A stretch of 24,736 bases of DNA from a virus, in IMG/VR virus record IMGVR_UViG_3300006929_000116, positions 1 to 24,736 of that record. One strand, 5' to 3'. The notes under the pieces were generated by a model. That model had not been told where the DNA came from and did not search any database. It saw nothing but the letters and a program-made list of their open reading frames with translations. This document shows positions 7,296-15,813 of this stretch, piece after piece (the stretch's first letter is position 1; every line of letters begins with the position of its first letter). A program made the translations under genes and the position numbers.

Positions 7296-8136
7296 CGGTT
7301 ATGGAAGCAGCGATGGTATTTACGGAGGTGATGAGCTAACAGATTATGTCCAGCAGGGTGAGATTGATGCACCAAAACTTAATCGCTTAACTCTAGAAAG
7401 TGCAACAGAATTTAGCAACTTTGAAACAATAATAAAAGATTATGTTTTAGGAATGCTTGGATTTCCTATTGTTAGAGTTGAGTTAACTGATTTTCAACTA
7501 AAGCAAACAGTACAGGAATCAATAAATAGATTAAACTACCATGCGCCTCTTTGGAACTTACAATATGCTTCCTTTGATGCCTCTGCTGGGCAGAACATTT
7601 ATGAATTACCTTTATACATGATTCAAAATTTAGAGTATGTAGCCTATAGAAAAACCTTGTTAACTATTGCTGCTCAAGCAGGAACGCTAGAACAAGATTT
7701 CTTCATTAAGTACTTCCAAGATAACTTTTTATTTTCTAATATGCAAGTAGGTGAGTTTTATTTACTGCAACAGACATTAGAAATGTATAGAAAGATATTA
7801 GGTGGCGACGGTGGATTCAATATTGTTGGAGGGAAGTATCTGCAAATCTATCCCTCTCCAGCGATCACACCTGAACGTGTAATCATAGAGTATAGAGCTA
7901 TTGATTCTAATACAATTTTACCTGCGTATCTCAATTGGGCTCAAAGATACGCCTTGGCTGTGGCTAAAGGTATTTTAGCTCAAATACGAGGTAAATTTGC
8001 CTCTGTTCCATCCCCTGCGGGAGGGGCTACATTGAATGGACCGCAACTAGCACAGGAAAGCCAGCAAGAAAAAGAAGCATTAATCCAGGAATTATTGTCA
8101 GAGATTGAGGAGCCCCCTGCTTTTAGCACATACTAA
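7237..8136 (+). CDS. 13: Neck protein gp13-like
   Basis: The 299-residue product resembles T4-superfamily gp13 neck proteins: a helical segment with VLGMLGFPIVRVELTDFQL near residues 70-90 and a following VQESINRLNYHAPLW, a middle beta region, GGKYLQIYPSP near 210, and a C-terminal Gln/Glu helix. gp13 and gp14 form the ring that closes the filled head and joins it to the tail. The order gp13, gp14, gp15, gp18, gp19 is the canonical T4 order and supports the call. An AGGA ribosome binding site lies about 9 bases before the ATG, within the upstream small gene. The stop overlaps the gp14 start by one base (TAATG). Confidence 0.82.
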   Translation: MPDYQVNERTTPQIPRPKLNGYGSSDGIYGGDELTDYVQQGEIDAPKLNRLTLESATEFSNFETIIKDYVLGMLGFPIVRVELTDFQLKQTVQESINRLNYHAPLWNLQYASFDASAGQNIYELPLYMIQNLEYVAYRKTLLTIAAQAGTLEQDFFIKYFQDNFLFSNMQVGEFYLLQQTLEMYRKILGGDGGFNIVGGKYLQIYPSPAITPERVIIEYRAIDSNTILPAYLNWAQRYALAVAKGILAQIRGKFASVPSPAGGATLNGPQLAQESQQEKEALIQELLSEIEEPPAFSTY

Positions 8137-8708
8137 TGGTTAGAAAGAAAGAATTATTTGGAGTAACGACTCCTATGCCTCCTATCCCTGAAGTGGACGG
8201 GAAGAGTCAGCTATCATTTTTTGATCAAGAGAACGCTGATATAAACTTATTTAACCTTGTTGATGATGAGCTAATACGCATCTCTGGATCAGAGCTTTTG
8301 TATTACAAGTATTACATTGATCGAGATTACGATGAAGTATACTTAGAGGATAGATCAAAGAAAATTGCGACTGATCCTATCGAGGTCCACGGTCATTATG
8401 AGCCTAAACCTGTAGAACAAAACCTAACTGAGTTTGGTTTAGAGTTAACTAATGATCAGTTATTCGTATTTAATAAATCATATATTACCCAGAAGATTTC
8501 TAGGGTTCCCCAGGCTGGTGACGTTATCAAGCCTAAATTTCAAAATCAAAGGTATGAGATATTTGAGATTCAAGAGGACAGCTTTCAGTTGTATGGTGTT
8601 TATCACATTGTATGCGCTGCCAAACTCCTACGCGAAACAGAGGATATCGTTGACGAACACCTTACCAAAAAGAGTGAAGATGTTGGAGGCTACTTAGATC
8701 TACAATGA
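8136..8708 (+). CDS. 14: Neck protein gp14-like
   Basis: This 190-residue protein carries the conserved C-terminal half of T4-type gp14: GDVIKPKFQNQRYEIFEIQ, then DSFQLYGVYHIVCAAKLLRE and TEDIVDEHLTKKSEDVGG. An early stretch (ELLYYKYYIDRDYDEVYLED) is also typical. It pairs with gp13 in the neck. It is shorter than T4 gp14 (about 256 residues), as in many phages outside the T4 core group. It starts inside the gp13 stop (TAATG) and ends in an ATGA overlap with gp15, so the three genes are tightly coupled. Confidence 0.88.
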   Translation: MVRKKELFGVTTPMPPIPEVDGKSQLSFFDQENADINLFNLVDDELIRISGSELLYYKYYIDRDYDEVYLEDRSKKIATDPIEVHGHYEPKPVEQNLTEFGLELTNDQLFVFNKSYITQKISRVPQAGDVIKPKFQNQRYEIFEIQEDSFQLYGVYHIVCAAKLLRETEDIVDEHLTKKSEDVGGYLDLQ

Positions 8709-9460
8709 CACAAACTAATATAAGAACTGTAACCACCGAACAATCATTTAAAATAACAGATACAAATGCTTCAAGTTTATCTGATTTTAAAGGCTCTTCT
8801 AGAACTGCTCAACAATATTTATTAAATTTAATGTCGCAAATGGAAGGGAAAAGTGTTGTCCCTATTAATGCCTACAAAGAGATTGTTAGATTTTTAATCG
8901 CAAATTTTGATAAGATGGTTTATCTTAATAACGATTTAGAAAAAGTTGAGGTGAAGTGTAGATACGGAAACCCTGAAAGAACAATCGCAAAGCTGAATGA
9001 GCATGATAACATTGTTCTTCCTATGATAACTTTGTCCCAAAACTCTGTTGTAGAGGCAGACACCAGAAGAAGAAACAGTAGCCTTTTAATCCAGCGAACT
9101 TTATGGGATGAAGAATCTCAAAGAGCAGAAAGAATTGTAAGCTTTTGTGACCGTCCTGTGACACTACAATATGATTTGAATGTTTGGTGTAAATATATGG
9201 AAGACTTGGATCAATTAGCTCAACAGATTCGATTAGCTTTTAATCCTTCAATACCGCTGCTAACGGAGTTCTCCAAAGAAAGCCAAGCTTTTTTAGCTAG
9301 TGAGGCAAACAACTACAGTTTTGCTCTTGCTGATAGGGAAGATAGAATACTACAGAAAAAATTTACTGTTTCTGTTGAAACTTATATTAAGAGTCCCGCA
9401 TTTAAAATAACCTCTACTGGCAAGATAGAAGAGGTAAATGCAGAAATAACGGCACTCTGA
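8705..9460 (+). CDS. 15: Tail sheath terminator/stabiliser gp15-like
   Basis: The 251-residue product fits T4-type gp15, the ring that caps the sheath and joins the tail to the neck. The segment from about residue 85 onward has the family pattern: LPMITLSQNSVVEADTRRRN, then RPVTLQYDLNVWCKYMEDLDQLAQQI and FNPSIPLL, which correspond to the LPRI...YELxIFTRYxDDxxQIxEQIxPxFxP pattern of gp15. The position between gp14 and the sheath gene is canonical. The start overlaps the gp14 stop by four bases. A 59-base gap with a hairpin follows. Confidence 0.82.
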   Translation: MTQTNIRTVTTEQSFKITDTNASSLSDFKGSSRTAQQYLLNLMSQMEGKSVVPINAYKEIVRFLIANFDKMVYLNNDLEKVEVKCRYGNPERTIAKLNEHDNIVLPMITLSQNSVVEADTRRRNSSLLIQRTLWDEESQRAERIVSFCDRPVTLQYDLNVWCKYMEDLDQLAQQIRLAFNPSIPLLTEFSKESQAFLASEANNYSFALADREDRILQKKFTVSVETYIKSPAFKITSTGKIEEVNAEITAL

Positions 9461-9490
9461 TCTGATAATTTTTTCCCAAAAGCTACTCAA

Positions 9491-9514
9491 TACCTCTAAA
9501 TACAAATAGAGGTA
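9491..9514 (+). promoter_or_regulatory. Hairpin hiding the ribosome binding site, overlapping a late-promoter-like box
   Basis: A perfect 8-base-pair inverted repeat, TACCTCTA (9491-9498) and TAGAGGTA (9507-9514), with an 8-base loop. The 3' arm contains AGAGG, the ribosome binding site of the 58-residue gene starting at 9520. The 5' arm and loop contain TCTAAATA (9495-9502), 7 of 8 bases of the T4 late promoter TATAAATA. Transcripts starting upstream would fold and mask the site; transcripts starting near 9508 could not. No T-run follows, so it is not a terminator. Confidence 0.5.
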
Positions 9515-9519
9515 AAATC

Positions 9520-9696
9520 TTGAAATCAATTAAGAATGATTCGTTACAACGGTTAGAGCTTTATCTAACTACAAAAAAGGGCACTAAAAGAATATGGTTA
9601 ATGCCTAGAGAGACAGTTGTAGTCCCAAATTACTACCTTACAAAGCAGATTAATAATCTAGCAGAAAGAAGAATTCTTACGGTCAGGAGTGCATAG
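9520..9696 (+). CDS. 58-residue hypothetical protein between gp15 and gp18
   Basis: A TTG start at 9520 has an AGAGG ribosome binding site 7 bases upstream and opens a frame of 58 codons ending at TAG 9694-9696, 11 bases before the sheath ATG. The product (starting MKSIKNDSLQ, ending RRILTVRSA) is basic, with a likely beta-strand stretch (RLELYLTTK, then RIWLMPRETVVVP) and a helical end. No family is recognised. It fills an otherwise empty space between two structural genes, and its ribosome binding site lies in the perfect hairpin at 9491-9514, which argues that it is a real regulated gene. It could be a minor tail or sheath-assembly protein by position. Confidence 0.6.
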   Translation: MKSIKNDSLQRLELYLTTKKGTKRIWLMPRETVVVPNYYLTKQINNLAERRILTVRSA

Positions 9697-9707
9697 AGGA
9701 ATAAATT

Positions 9708-11984
9708 ATGGCAAATTTCGTTAGTCCAGGTGTTTATGTTGTAGAAAGAGATATTAGTGATTACACCCCAGCGGTTAATCCTACTGTGGTTGGTTTAGTT
9801 GGCTTCGCATCTAAAGGTGAGCCCAACAAAGCAAAGCTTATTACCAGCCAACAAAACTTAGTTAAAGAATTCGGTAGACCTGTCGAAGTTCTTCCTGGTC
9901 AAGCAATCGAAGGTGCGTTAGAGATTCTAGAAACCTGTAACCAGCTTTACTTTGTTCGTGCTTTGGACACTGCTACCGCATCTGATGCCAGCGCAATGGT
10001 CAATATGGGTGCTTGCCCTGCCCTGGGAGTATCCTCCGCAGGGTTAGGTGTTACAAGTAGTATGTATTTCCGTGTTCAAGTGACTGATAATGCAGGTACA
10101 AATCAATTTTCAACAGCAAAAACATACTCAGTTTTAGCTGGAACATCATATGGAGCAGGAACATCAGCCACCACACAGGCTCAAGCCATGGCCTCTGTCT
10201 TTGGCGCTGCATTAGATTCAACAAAAGTTGGATCTTATAACACAGCATCAGGAACAGACACCACTATCCCAGAGGTTGTAGGTAACTTTATTGTTGGAAA
10301 CTTCGCTGGTTCAGGTTCAACTTTAACCGTTGAGGCTTTTGGAGATTCTGCTTTAACTCAAAGATCACCAATTCTTTATCCCCTAGATCTTAGTGGTAAC
10401 ACAAGTGGTGTTTCAGGAGTTATTCCTGCAAATGCGACAATTGGTTTAGGCGTGGGTAATGGTGCAGGTGTTGCACCTATGAACTCATATGCAAACTCAG
10501 GTATCGGAGGTCCTTCTGGTCCAGGATTCGTTTCAGCAGTTGTTAGAGGTGTGAGCTTTGTAAATGGCTCTGGAACTAACGGACTAGGCTACTTAGCCCA
10601 ATCACTCTTTGAAGGTGCTGGTTACAACACATCAACGCTAACTGATGGAACTTTACTAGGTAACTCGATTACGGTTAAAGATTTAGGTAACTTCAACAAC
10701 ACCATTCAGGTAAATGAGGAAGGTGTGGCCTTAGAAAACTTCAAAGTATCCTTATTAAACTCAGGAAACTTTGTTGAAGATGTAATTAATACAGGTGAGA
10801 CCAACTTAACATCTAACATAATTAAAGGTAACCTCTACTCAGAGGGTGTTGATCTTGCAACAATCACGAAGTTTAATAATTATACTGATAAACTAGCAAA
10901 CCTAGGAACTCTTGGGGTTGTTAGAGGATCCAAAGGTGCTATGACAGTTAACCGTGGAGGAAATGTTGCAACTGACACATCTGCCGCAGAGTTAGATACA
11001 GACGGAAGGTACATGGATTCAAGATTTAACAAGTTTATCGCTGGCACTTACAGTATGTTCGACGGTGATAACGGAACAGGTGCAGACTCAGATGCTGAGA
11101 CCACTGCTCTCGTAGGAACTACTTCCCCAAGTAGAACAGGAATGCAAGTTTTTGATGATGACCTTGTTCCCATCACGCTTGCCGCTGTCCCAGGAATTAC
11201 CACTGCTGCCGTTCAAAACGCATTAGTTACACTAGCTGAGTCTACTGGTGATTTCTTATCAGTCTTTGGAGCACCTTACGGTGTTGGAAATGTTGGAGAT
11301 GCCATTGATTATAGTAATGGCTTAACCACTTACAGGGCAACACCTTTCAACAGTTCCTATGCTGCTCTATACTTCCCACACGTTAAGGTTTTCCAGACCT
11401 ACCTAGGGAAAGATATTTGGTTAGACCCCGCAATCTTTGCCATCAGGCAGATGGGATTCACTGACACTGTTTCAGATCTTTGGTTTGCTCCCGCAGGATT
11501 CCAAAGAGGTAGACTAACTAAGCCTACTGATGTTGAGATTCCTATTAACAGAGGTGACCGAGACTCCATGTACAGTGGTGGTAATGCAGTTAACCCAATT
11601 GTTAACTTCGCAGGACAGGGGATTACAATCTTCGGTCAAAGAACCACACAAAGAGAGCCCACTGCTCTAGACAGAATCAATGTTAGAAGGTTGATGGTTT
11701 ATGTGAAACGAGTTATTGAATCGGCAACAAGAAGATTTATCTTCGAACCTAATGATCCCGTCACTCAAGAAGCAATAACAAACCTTCTCAAGCCATTGTT
11801 CCAAGATATTAAACAACGCAGAGGTATCACTGATTTCAAGGTTATTTGTGATGAAACAGTAAATACTCCTGTGCGCGTTGATAGAAACGAGCTATGGTGT
11901 AAAGTAATTATCAAGCCCACTAAGACGGCAGAGATTTTAGTATTCGAGTTGAATATCACAAATCAATCCGCAAAGGTAAGCTAA
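9708..11984 (+). CDS. 18: Contractile tail sheath protein gp18
   Basis: The 758-residue product starts with the sheath signature SPGVYVVERD (residues 6-15) followed by VVGLVGFASKG and LVKEFGRP, and ends with the conserved C-terminal sheath domain (about 545-758): DIWLDPAIFAIRQMGFTD, LWFAPAGFQRG, NRGDRDSMYSGGNAVNPIV, DRINVRRLMVYVKRVIESATRRFIFEPND and DFKVICDETVNTP. It forms the contractile outer tube. T4 gp18 is 659 residues; the extra length lies in the Gly/Ser/Thr-rich middle (about 100-440), which probably forms surface domains. The ribosome binding site is GAGG, about 9 bases before the ATG. The gp19 tube gene follows after 17 bases. Confidence 0.96.
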   Translation: MANFVSPGVYVVERDISDYTPAVNPTVVGLVGFASKGEPNKAKLITSQQNLVKEFGRPVEVLPGQAIEGALEILETCNQLYFVRALDTATASDASAMVNMGACPALGVSSAGLGVTSSMYFRVQVTDNAGTNQFSTAKTYSVLAGTSYGAGTSATTQAQAMASVFGAALDSTKVGSYNTASGTDTTIPEVVGNFIVGNFAGSGSTLTVEAFGDSALTQRSPILYPLDLSGNTSGVSGVIPANATIGLGVGNGAGVAPMNSYANSGIGGPSGPGFVSAVVRGVSFVNGSGTNGLGYLAQSLFEGAGYNTSTLTDGTLLGNSITVKDLGNFNNTIQVNEEGVALENFKVSLLNSGNFVEDVINTGETNLTSNIIKGNLYSEGVDLATITKFNNYTDKLANLGTLGVVRGSKGAMTVNRGGNVATDTSAAELDTDGRYMDSRFNKFIAGTYSMFDGDNGTGADSDAETTALVGTTSPSRTGMQVFDDDLVPITLAAVPGITTAAVQNALVTLAESTGDFLSVFGAPYGVGNVGDAIDYSNGLTTYRATPFNSSYAALYFPHVKVFQTYLGKDIWLDPAIFAIRQMGFTDTVSDLWFAPAGFQRGRLTKPTDVEIPINRGDRDSMYSGGNAVNPIVNFAGQGITIFGQRTTQREPTALDRINVRRLMVYVKRVIESATRRFIFEPNDPVTQEAITNLLKPLFQDIKQRRGITDFKVICDETVNTPVRVDRNELWCKVIIKPTKTAEILVFELNITNQSAKVS

Positions 11985-12001
11985 CCAAGGAAAAATAAGA
12001 T

Positions 12002-12628
12002 ATGGCATACAAACAATATTTCGCAGGAACAGACCCTCTAGTTAATAGAAACATTACAGAAGGTGATGATGTTCCAAACATTTCAACTGACTTAGATTCA
12101 GTGAGAGCATATCAATGGGAGGTTAACTTCTTCTTTGATAAGCAGGGCGCAGGTGACGGGGGTACTCTTAACGGGAACCAAAAACCCTTAACCTTAGCAG
12201 CAAAGCAGGTTAATGGGATCGGTATGTCTGTTGAAGACATTGAAGTTAACAGAGTTAACGACAAGACTTACTATCCTGGAAGACCTAGTATGGAGGAGGC
12301 AGTTGTAACTTTCGATAACCTTTCTAGAACTAAAGTTGACCGAGTTCTTTATGAGTTATTTGGTAAAACATATGACCCAAGAAACGGACAAATGGGTGAT
12401 ATTGGAAGAGGCACAGCCAGCAAAGGTAGAATGGAACTCGTTCAGCTTCAACCAAACGGTGAGCCCAGAAACGTCATTCATTTAATAGGAGCGTATGCAA
12501 AATCAGTTACTCATGGAGAGTATAACTATAGCACAAACGAATTCCATACTATCGAAATGACCTTCCGTTACGATTACTTTGTTAACACTAATGATGCTGA
12601 CGGTGAAATTAGAACCACCATTGCATAA
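12002..12628 (+). CDS. 19: Tail tube protein gp19
   Basis: The 208-residue product is the expected inner tube subunit directly after the sheath gene. It has the mixed beta content and conserved C-terminal pattern of tube proteins: IEVNRVNDKTYYPGRPSMEEAVVTFDN in the middle (about 80-105) and HTIEMTFRYDYF near the end, comparable to the IQTFEVTLALDYW end of T4 gp19. T4 gp19 is 163 residues; the extra residues are mostly in the N-terminal third. An AGGA ribosome binding site lies about 11 bases upstream. A strong terminator follows, so the tail operon ends here. Confidence 0.88.
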   Translation: MAYKQYFAGTDPLVNRNITEGDDVPNISTDLDSVRAYQWEVNFFFDKQGAGDGGTLNGNQKPLTLAAKQVNGIGMSVEDIEVNRVNDKTYYPGRPSMEEAVVTFDNLSRTKVDRVLYELFGKTYDPRNGQMGDIGRGTASKGRMELVQLQPNGEPRNVIHLIGAYAKSVTHGEYNYSTNEFHTIEMTFRYDYFVNTNDADGEIRTTIA

Positions 12629-12649
12629 ATTATAGAGTTTAATAATTAA

Positions 12650-12688
12650 AAACCCAACTCGTTTGGATGCGGGTTGGGTTTCTTTTTT
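12650..12688 (+). terminator. Rho-independent terminator after gp19
   Basis: A 12-base-pair stem (AAACCCAACTCG at 12650-12661 pairing with CGGGTTGGGTTT at 12670-12681, one U-G pair) with an 8-base loop, followed by CTTTTTT. This is a strong intrinsic terminator of the neck/tail operon. Confidence 0.93.
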
Positions 12689-12691
12689 AGC

Positions 12692-12702
12692 TATGATATG
12701 AT
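12692..12702 (+). promoter_or_regulatory. TATGAT element abutting the start of the 854-residue gene
   Basis: TATGAT is followed by five bases and then the ATG at 12703, and no ribosome binding site is visible. The same TATRAT-N5-ATG spacing is seen at the minus-strand nuclease and gp55 starts. A -10-type element giving a leaderless or near-leaderless transcript is inferred. The region is AT-rich, so chance remains possible. Confidence 0.3.
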
Positions 12703-15267
12703 ATGGATTACTTTACTGAATTACTTGAGAGTTACTCACGTTTAAAAAAGCGAGAGCTTGTCTTATTGGAGAAGGAAGAGAAAAAAGAGAAGCCTGATAA
12801 AGTAATACAGGAATATACTCCTGAGCAGGTTCTAACGGCTGCTTTAGGAACCCCTGTCTCCACAGAACCTGTAGCAATTCCTGGACTCGTTACAAAAGAT
12901 AAAGATGGAAATGAAAAGGCAGCTACTGGATACCAGAAACCACCTGGAGAAGGTGAAATGCATGGAGAGGTCGTTGCTACTAATGCCACTAAAAATGCGA
13001 ACAGCGCAATAGTTGTTAACGCTGATGGAACACCTAAAGAACCTCAGTTTACCACATGGTTCGAAAGAAACTTTGCGGGTAAAGAAGCCCTTGAACAAGG
13101 GGCTGGGACAGGACTAGAAGCTGCGCGACTCCGTGTAGGAGAATCTCTAGGGCCTATTCTTTCAGATTCTGGGGTGGATGATTCAATGCAAGCTACGATC
13201 TTCTCCCAAGTCAGAAACATGCTAGAAATAGCAAGTGAGTTGGTTGTTTCAGCTAGAGATCAAGGAGTTAAACAGGCTTGGGCAGGATGGAAAGCTGGGG
13301 AAGATGAAGGCTCAGGCAGGTATGTCGGCAGAGGTGAAGATAATTCCGACGATCCTGAAATGACCAGGAGTGTAGGTTCTTATATCTCTGGCAGATCACA
13401 AAAGAGTATTGAGTATCAGATAGCTCACGGTAAAACAGTTGAGTTTGGAGAAGATACGGGAGCGGTGTTTGATACTTTGGCAAAAGACCCTATGCTTATT
13501 GAAGGTGCTTTAGATTCTGTGCAAGCTTTTATGGAGTTAGGCAAAGCAGAAGTCGCAGACCGAGAAACAAAATGCGATCAAATAGGAAGAAGAGTTAAAA
13601 GCAAGGGAGATCGTTTAGTTTTCTTTAGGAATGAAGATCCAAATCAAGGAATTGCCATCAAAAGAAGCGAGATATTTAAATTTATTGAAAGTCAAATTGA
13701 GGAATCTTGTCCTGAAGGTATCAAAGCTATACCACAAGGAACATATACAAACCAACAACTAAATGACATGCGAGGTAAAGGCATGGAGCAAGGCTCTGTT
13801 GCCGTAGGTATCCTTCCAAACATACAATCTCTTCCTTCTGGCTCACTTAAGAGTAAACTTTCCTCCATGATGGGCAAGATTCTACGAAGAGAGTTGTTAA
13901 AAGATCAAAAAAAATTCAGTGCTGCTTATAAACAATTGAAAGAATCTAAGCCTGGAGATGTAGCTTTAAGCTTAAGAGCATCTTTTGTTGTAGATGCTAT
14001 GGAACAACTAAACGTATTAACGAACACTCCTGAAAAAGCAAGAGCTTTCTTACAAAGATCTTTTGACATGGAGGCTCCTGTGGTGGAAGCTATTGGGTCT
14101 AAATTTACCTTTCCCGTAGGTAAGAAGACTGGGCTTGGCTATGCTGATGATCTAGAATACGCTTTCTTGGATGAAAACTCTGCTAAAAATGCGGCTAAAA
14201 CTATGAAGCTGCAAGGCGATGCTGTAAATGCAGTTAAGGTTTCAGACTTGATGAAAGAACAAGGCGAGTTGGGTTCGGTGTTCAAAGAGTTATACTCATT
14301 GTCAGATGAGGACACCGTACATCTGGTTGGAAGTGGTCAGAAATCTTATTTTAAAGACGGGACTTTAAAGTTTGGAGAAACCACACAAAGAAGCGGTGCA
14401 GTTAATGGCACCGCTGATAATATCGCACCTGGGTTCGAAGAAATTACCATGCAAAGATTAGGTATTAATGAACAAGAACTTGCTGGGTTAAGAGAGTACC
14501 AAGGTGAACTAGACCAATTAGATTCTACATTAGACACTATTCTTCCTGACGATGGGACTGTTTCTGTAAACTCCAACGGCAATAAGAACCCAATAAACTT
14601 TGAAACTGTAGCAACAATGGTGAACTCCTACTCTAAAAGACTGAGTTTAGACTCTGAGGTAAGAAGTAAATTAACCTCAGTCGTTCAAGATTATCAAGGA
14701 ACCTTAACTAATTTAAATGGTCCTGATAATTCTATACAACGTAGTGAGTTAAAAAATGAACTCTCTAGAGTGTTAACTGCCTCAAAGCAAATAAGTGATA
14801 TGAATAATACAGATGATCCTGAACTGGCGATGAGGGCTAGAAGAAACTTAGCTTACGCAATACACATGACTGGTGGAGTTCTGCGTGATGGTATACTAAA
14901 CAAAAAAGTATATGATGATAATACAGTCAGAGCAGGATCCCATATGTCTCCCTTGATTGAGGCAACAAAAGGGTTGTTAAACATGGATCCTGATCATAAG
15001 GTAAAAGGATCTAAGGGTATGATGAGTATTAACTTAATAGGTCCTAACGGACAGGCTGTAAGTTTTGGTGCAGAAAGAACCAGAACATCTGATGGTAAAG
15101 CACAAACAAGAAATACTATAGATGTTAACCTCCTAGCTCAAAACCAAAAGGATGGAGTAGGGTTAGAAGAAAAGGTTGATATTAGTGATTCAGTACAGGA
15201 TAGTTTAATGTTAAGCTTCTTAAAAGGTCAAGCAAAACTGCTTGAAGAATTATTAGCTAATAAGTAA
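12703..15267 (+). CDS. Very large unrecognised protein (virion or injected protein candidate)
   Basis: The 854-residue product begins MDYFTELLESYSRLKKREL and has no signal peptide or membrane segment. A charged N-terminal helix and Lys/Glu linker (1-40) is followed by a Gly/Thr/Pro-rich stretch to about 100, then a long helical, charged body with likely coiled-coil segments (for example about 395-470 and 610-735). No catalytic motif or family is recognised. It stands alone between the gp19 terminator and a convergent nuclease gene (11-base overlap at the 3' ends). Size and position next to tail genes suggest a virion-associated protein, such as a head internal or injected protein, but nothing in the sequence proves this. 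The portal (gp20) that follows gp19 in T4 is not present. Confidence 0.6.
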   Translation: MDYFTELLESYSRLKKRELVLLEKEEKKEKPDKVIQEYTPEQVLTAALGTPVSTEPVAIPGLVTKDKDGNEKAATGYQKPPGEGEMHGEVVATNATKNANSAIVVNADGTPKEPQFTTWFERNFAGKEALEQGAGTGLEAARLRVGESLGPILSDSGVDDSMQATIFSQVRNMLEIASELVVSARDQGVKQAWAGWKAGEDEGSGRYVGRGEDNSDDPEMTRSVGSYISGRSQKSIEYQIAHGKTVEFGEDTGAVFDTLAKDPMLIEGALDSVQAFMELGKAEVADRETKCDQIGRRVKSKGDRLVFFRNEDPNQGIAIKRSEIFKFIESQIEESCPEGIKAIPQGTYTNQQLNDMRGKGMEQGSVAVGILPNIQSLPSGSLKSKLSSMMGKILRRELLKDQKKFSAAYKQLKESKPGDVALSLRASFVVDAMEQLNVLTNTPEKARAFLQRSFDMEAPVVEAIGSKFTFPVGKKTGLGYADDLEYAFLDENSAKNAAKTMKLQGDAVNAVKVSDLMKEQGELGSVFKELYSLSDEDTVHLVGSGQKSYFKDGTLKFGETTQRSGAVNGTADNIAPGFEEITMQRLGINEQELAGLREYQGELDQLDSTLDTILPDDGTVSVNSNGNKNPINFETVATMVNSYSKRLSLDSEVRSKLTSVVQDYQGTLTNLNGPDNSIQRSELKNELSRVLTASKQISDMNNTDDPELAMRARRNLAYAIHMTGGVLRDGILNKKVYDDNTVRAGSHMSPLIEATKGLLNMDPDHKVKGSKGMMSINLIGPNGQAVSFGAERTRTSDGKAQTRNTIDVNLLAQNQKDGVGLEEKVDISDSVQDSLMLSFLKGQAKLLEELLANK

Positions 15268-15793
15268 ACCACTTTCCTCTGTGGTCAGCTATAATATCTT
15301 TTAATTTATAAATACTATAGGTATGTGCTGTTAATGTTTCTATATTGTCTTTAAATATAGTTATTGATGGAATCATTGTAGTAAACATATCTTTATAAGT
15401 AATTACTAATATATCTTTTCTATCTTGTTTATATATAATCATAGGTACTTTCTTCAATTTTTTTGCATCTGTTTCGCATTGTTCTATGAACTGCCATATC
15501 TTTGAATTATAATCTAACAAGCTATAGATTGATTGATCATTGTAGCCTTTCTTGCACTCGATACAGAACTTGAAGTTTAGTGGTGTAATTAAGTCCCCTG
15601 CGACTGTAATATGTTCAGGGAGATGTTGGTGAGTAGTGGCGAAAGCACCGCTTCCAGGGGTCCTATTGAACTCTTTGGTTTCAAACTGCTCGTTTAGCAT
15701 GTTGGCTATTTGTCTTTCAAATGCACCGCCTTTAGCTTTGCTATTTACACGTTTCTTTTTTTTCAACTTTTCTAGGTTAACTTTATCCTTCAT
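15257..15793 (-). CDS. PDDEXK-type nuclease, Holliday-junction-resolvase-like
   Basis: The 178-residue protein has a Lys-rich N-terminus (1-20), then KGGAFERQIANMLNEQF with E26, RTPGSGAF at 44-51, GDLI with D67, and IECKK with E79 and K81. This E...D-x(11)-E-x-K layout with an RTPxSGA segment is that of PDDEXK nucleases of the resolvase or restriction-endonuclease-like fold seen in many phages. It could cut branched DNA during packaging or recombination (T4 uses unrelated gp49 for this) or nick other DNA; the substrate is inferred. The gene lies on the minus strand, overlaps the 854-residue gene tail-to-tail by 11 bases, and starts only 20 bases from the divergent plus gene. Its start has TATAAT-N5-ATG and no ribosome binding site. 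Confidence 0.7.
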   Translation of the reverse strand: MKDKVNLEKLKKKKRVNSKAKGGAFERQIANMLNEQFETKEFNRTPGSGAFATTHQHLPEHITVAGDLITPLNFKFCIECKKGYNDQSIYSLLDYNSKIWQFIEQCETDAKKLKKVPMIIYKQDRKDILVITYKDMFTTMIPSITIFKDNIETLTAHTYSIYKLKDIIADHRGKWFTY

Positions 15794-15813
15794 GTACTAT
15801 TATACCTTGAGTC
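15794..15813. promoter_or_regulatory. Divergent promoter-like gap between nuclease and small acidic gene
   Basis: Only 20 bases separate the two start codons. They contain GTACTATTATAC, partly symmetrical. On the minus strand this reads TATAAT, five bases, ATG. On the plus strand TATTATA lies about 9 bases before the ATG at 15814. A shared bidirectional -10-type element is inferred. Confidence 0.35.

Noticed and set aside
15268-15284. ACCAC/GTGGT hairpin as a terminator at the convergent gene ends
   Set aside because: It has a short stem and a large loop, lies within the last codons of the nuclease gene, and has no T-run after it.
15307-15314. Exact TATAAATA late promoter on the plus strand
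   Set aside because: It lies inside the minus-strand nuclease gene, pointing into its coding sequence and far from any plus-strand start, so it is probably chance in AT-rich DNA.
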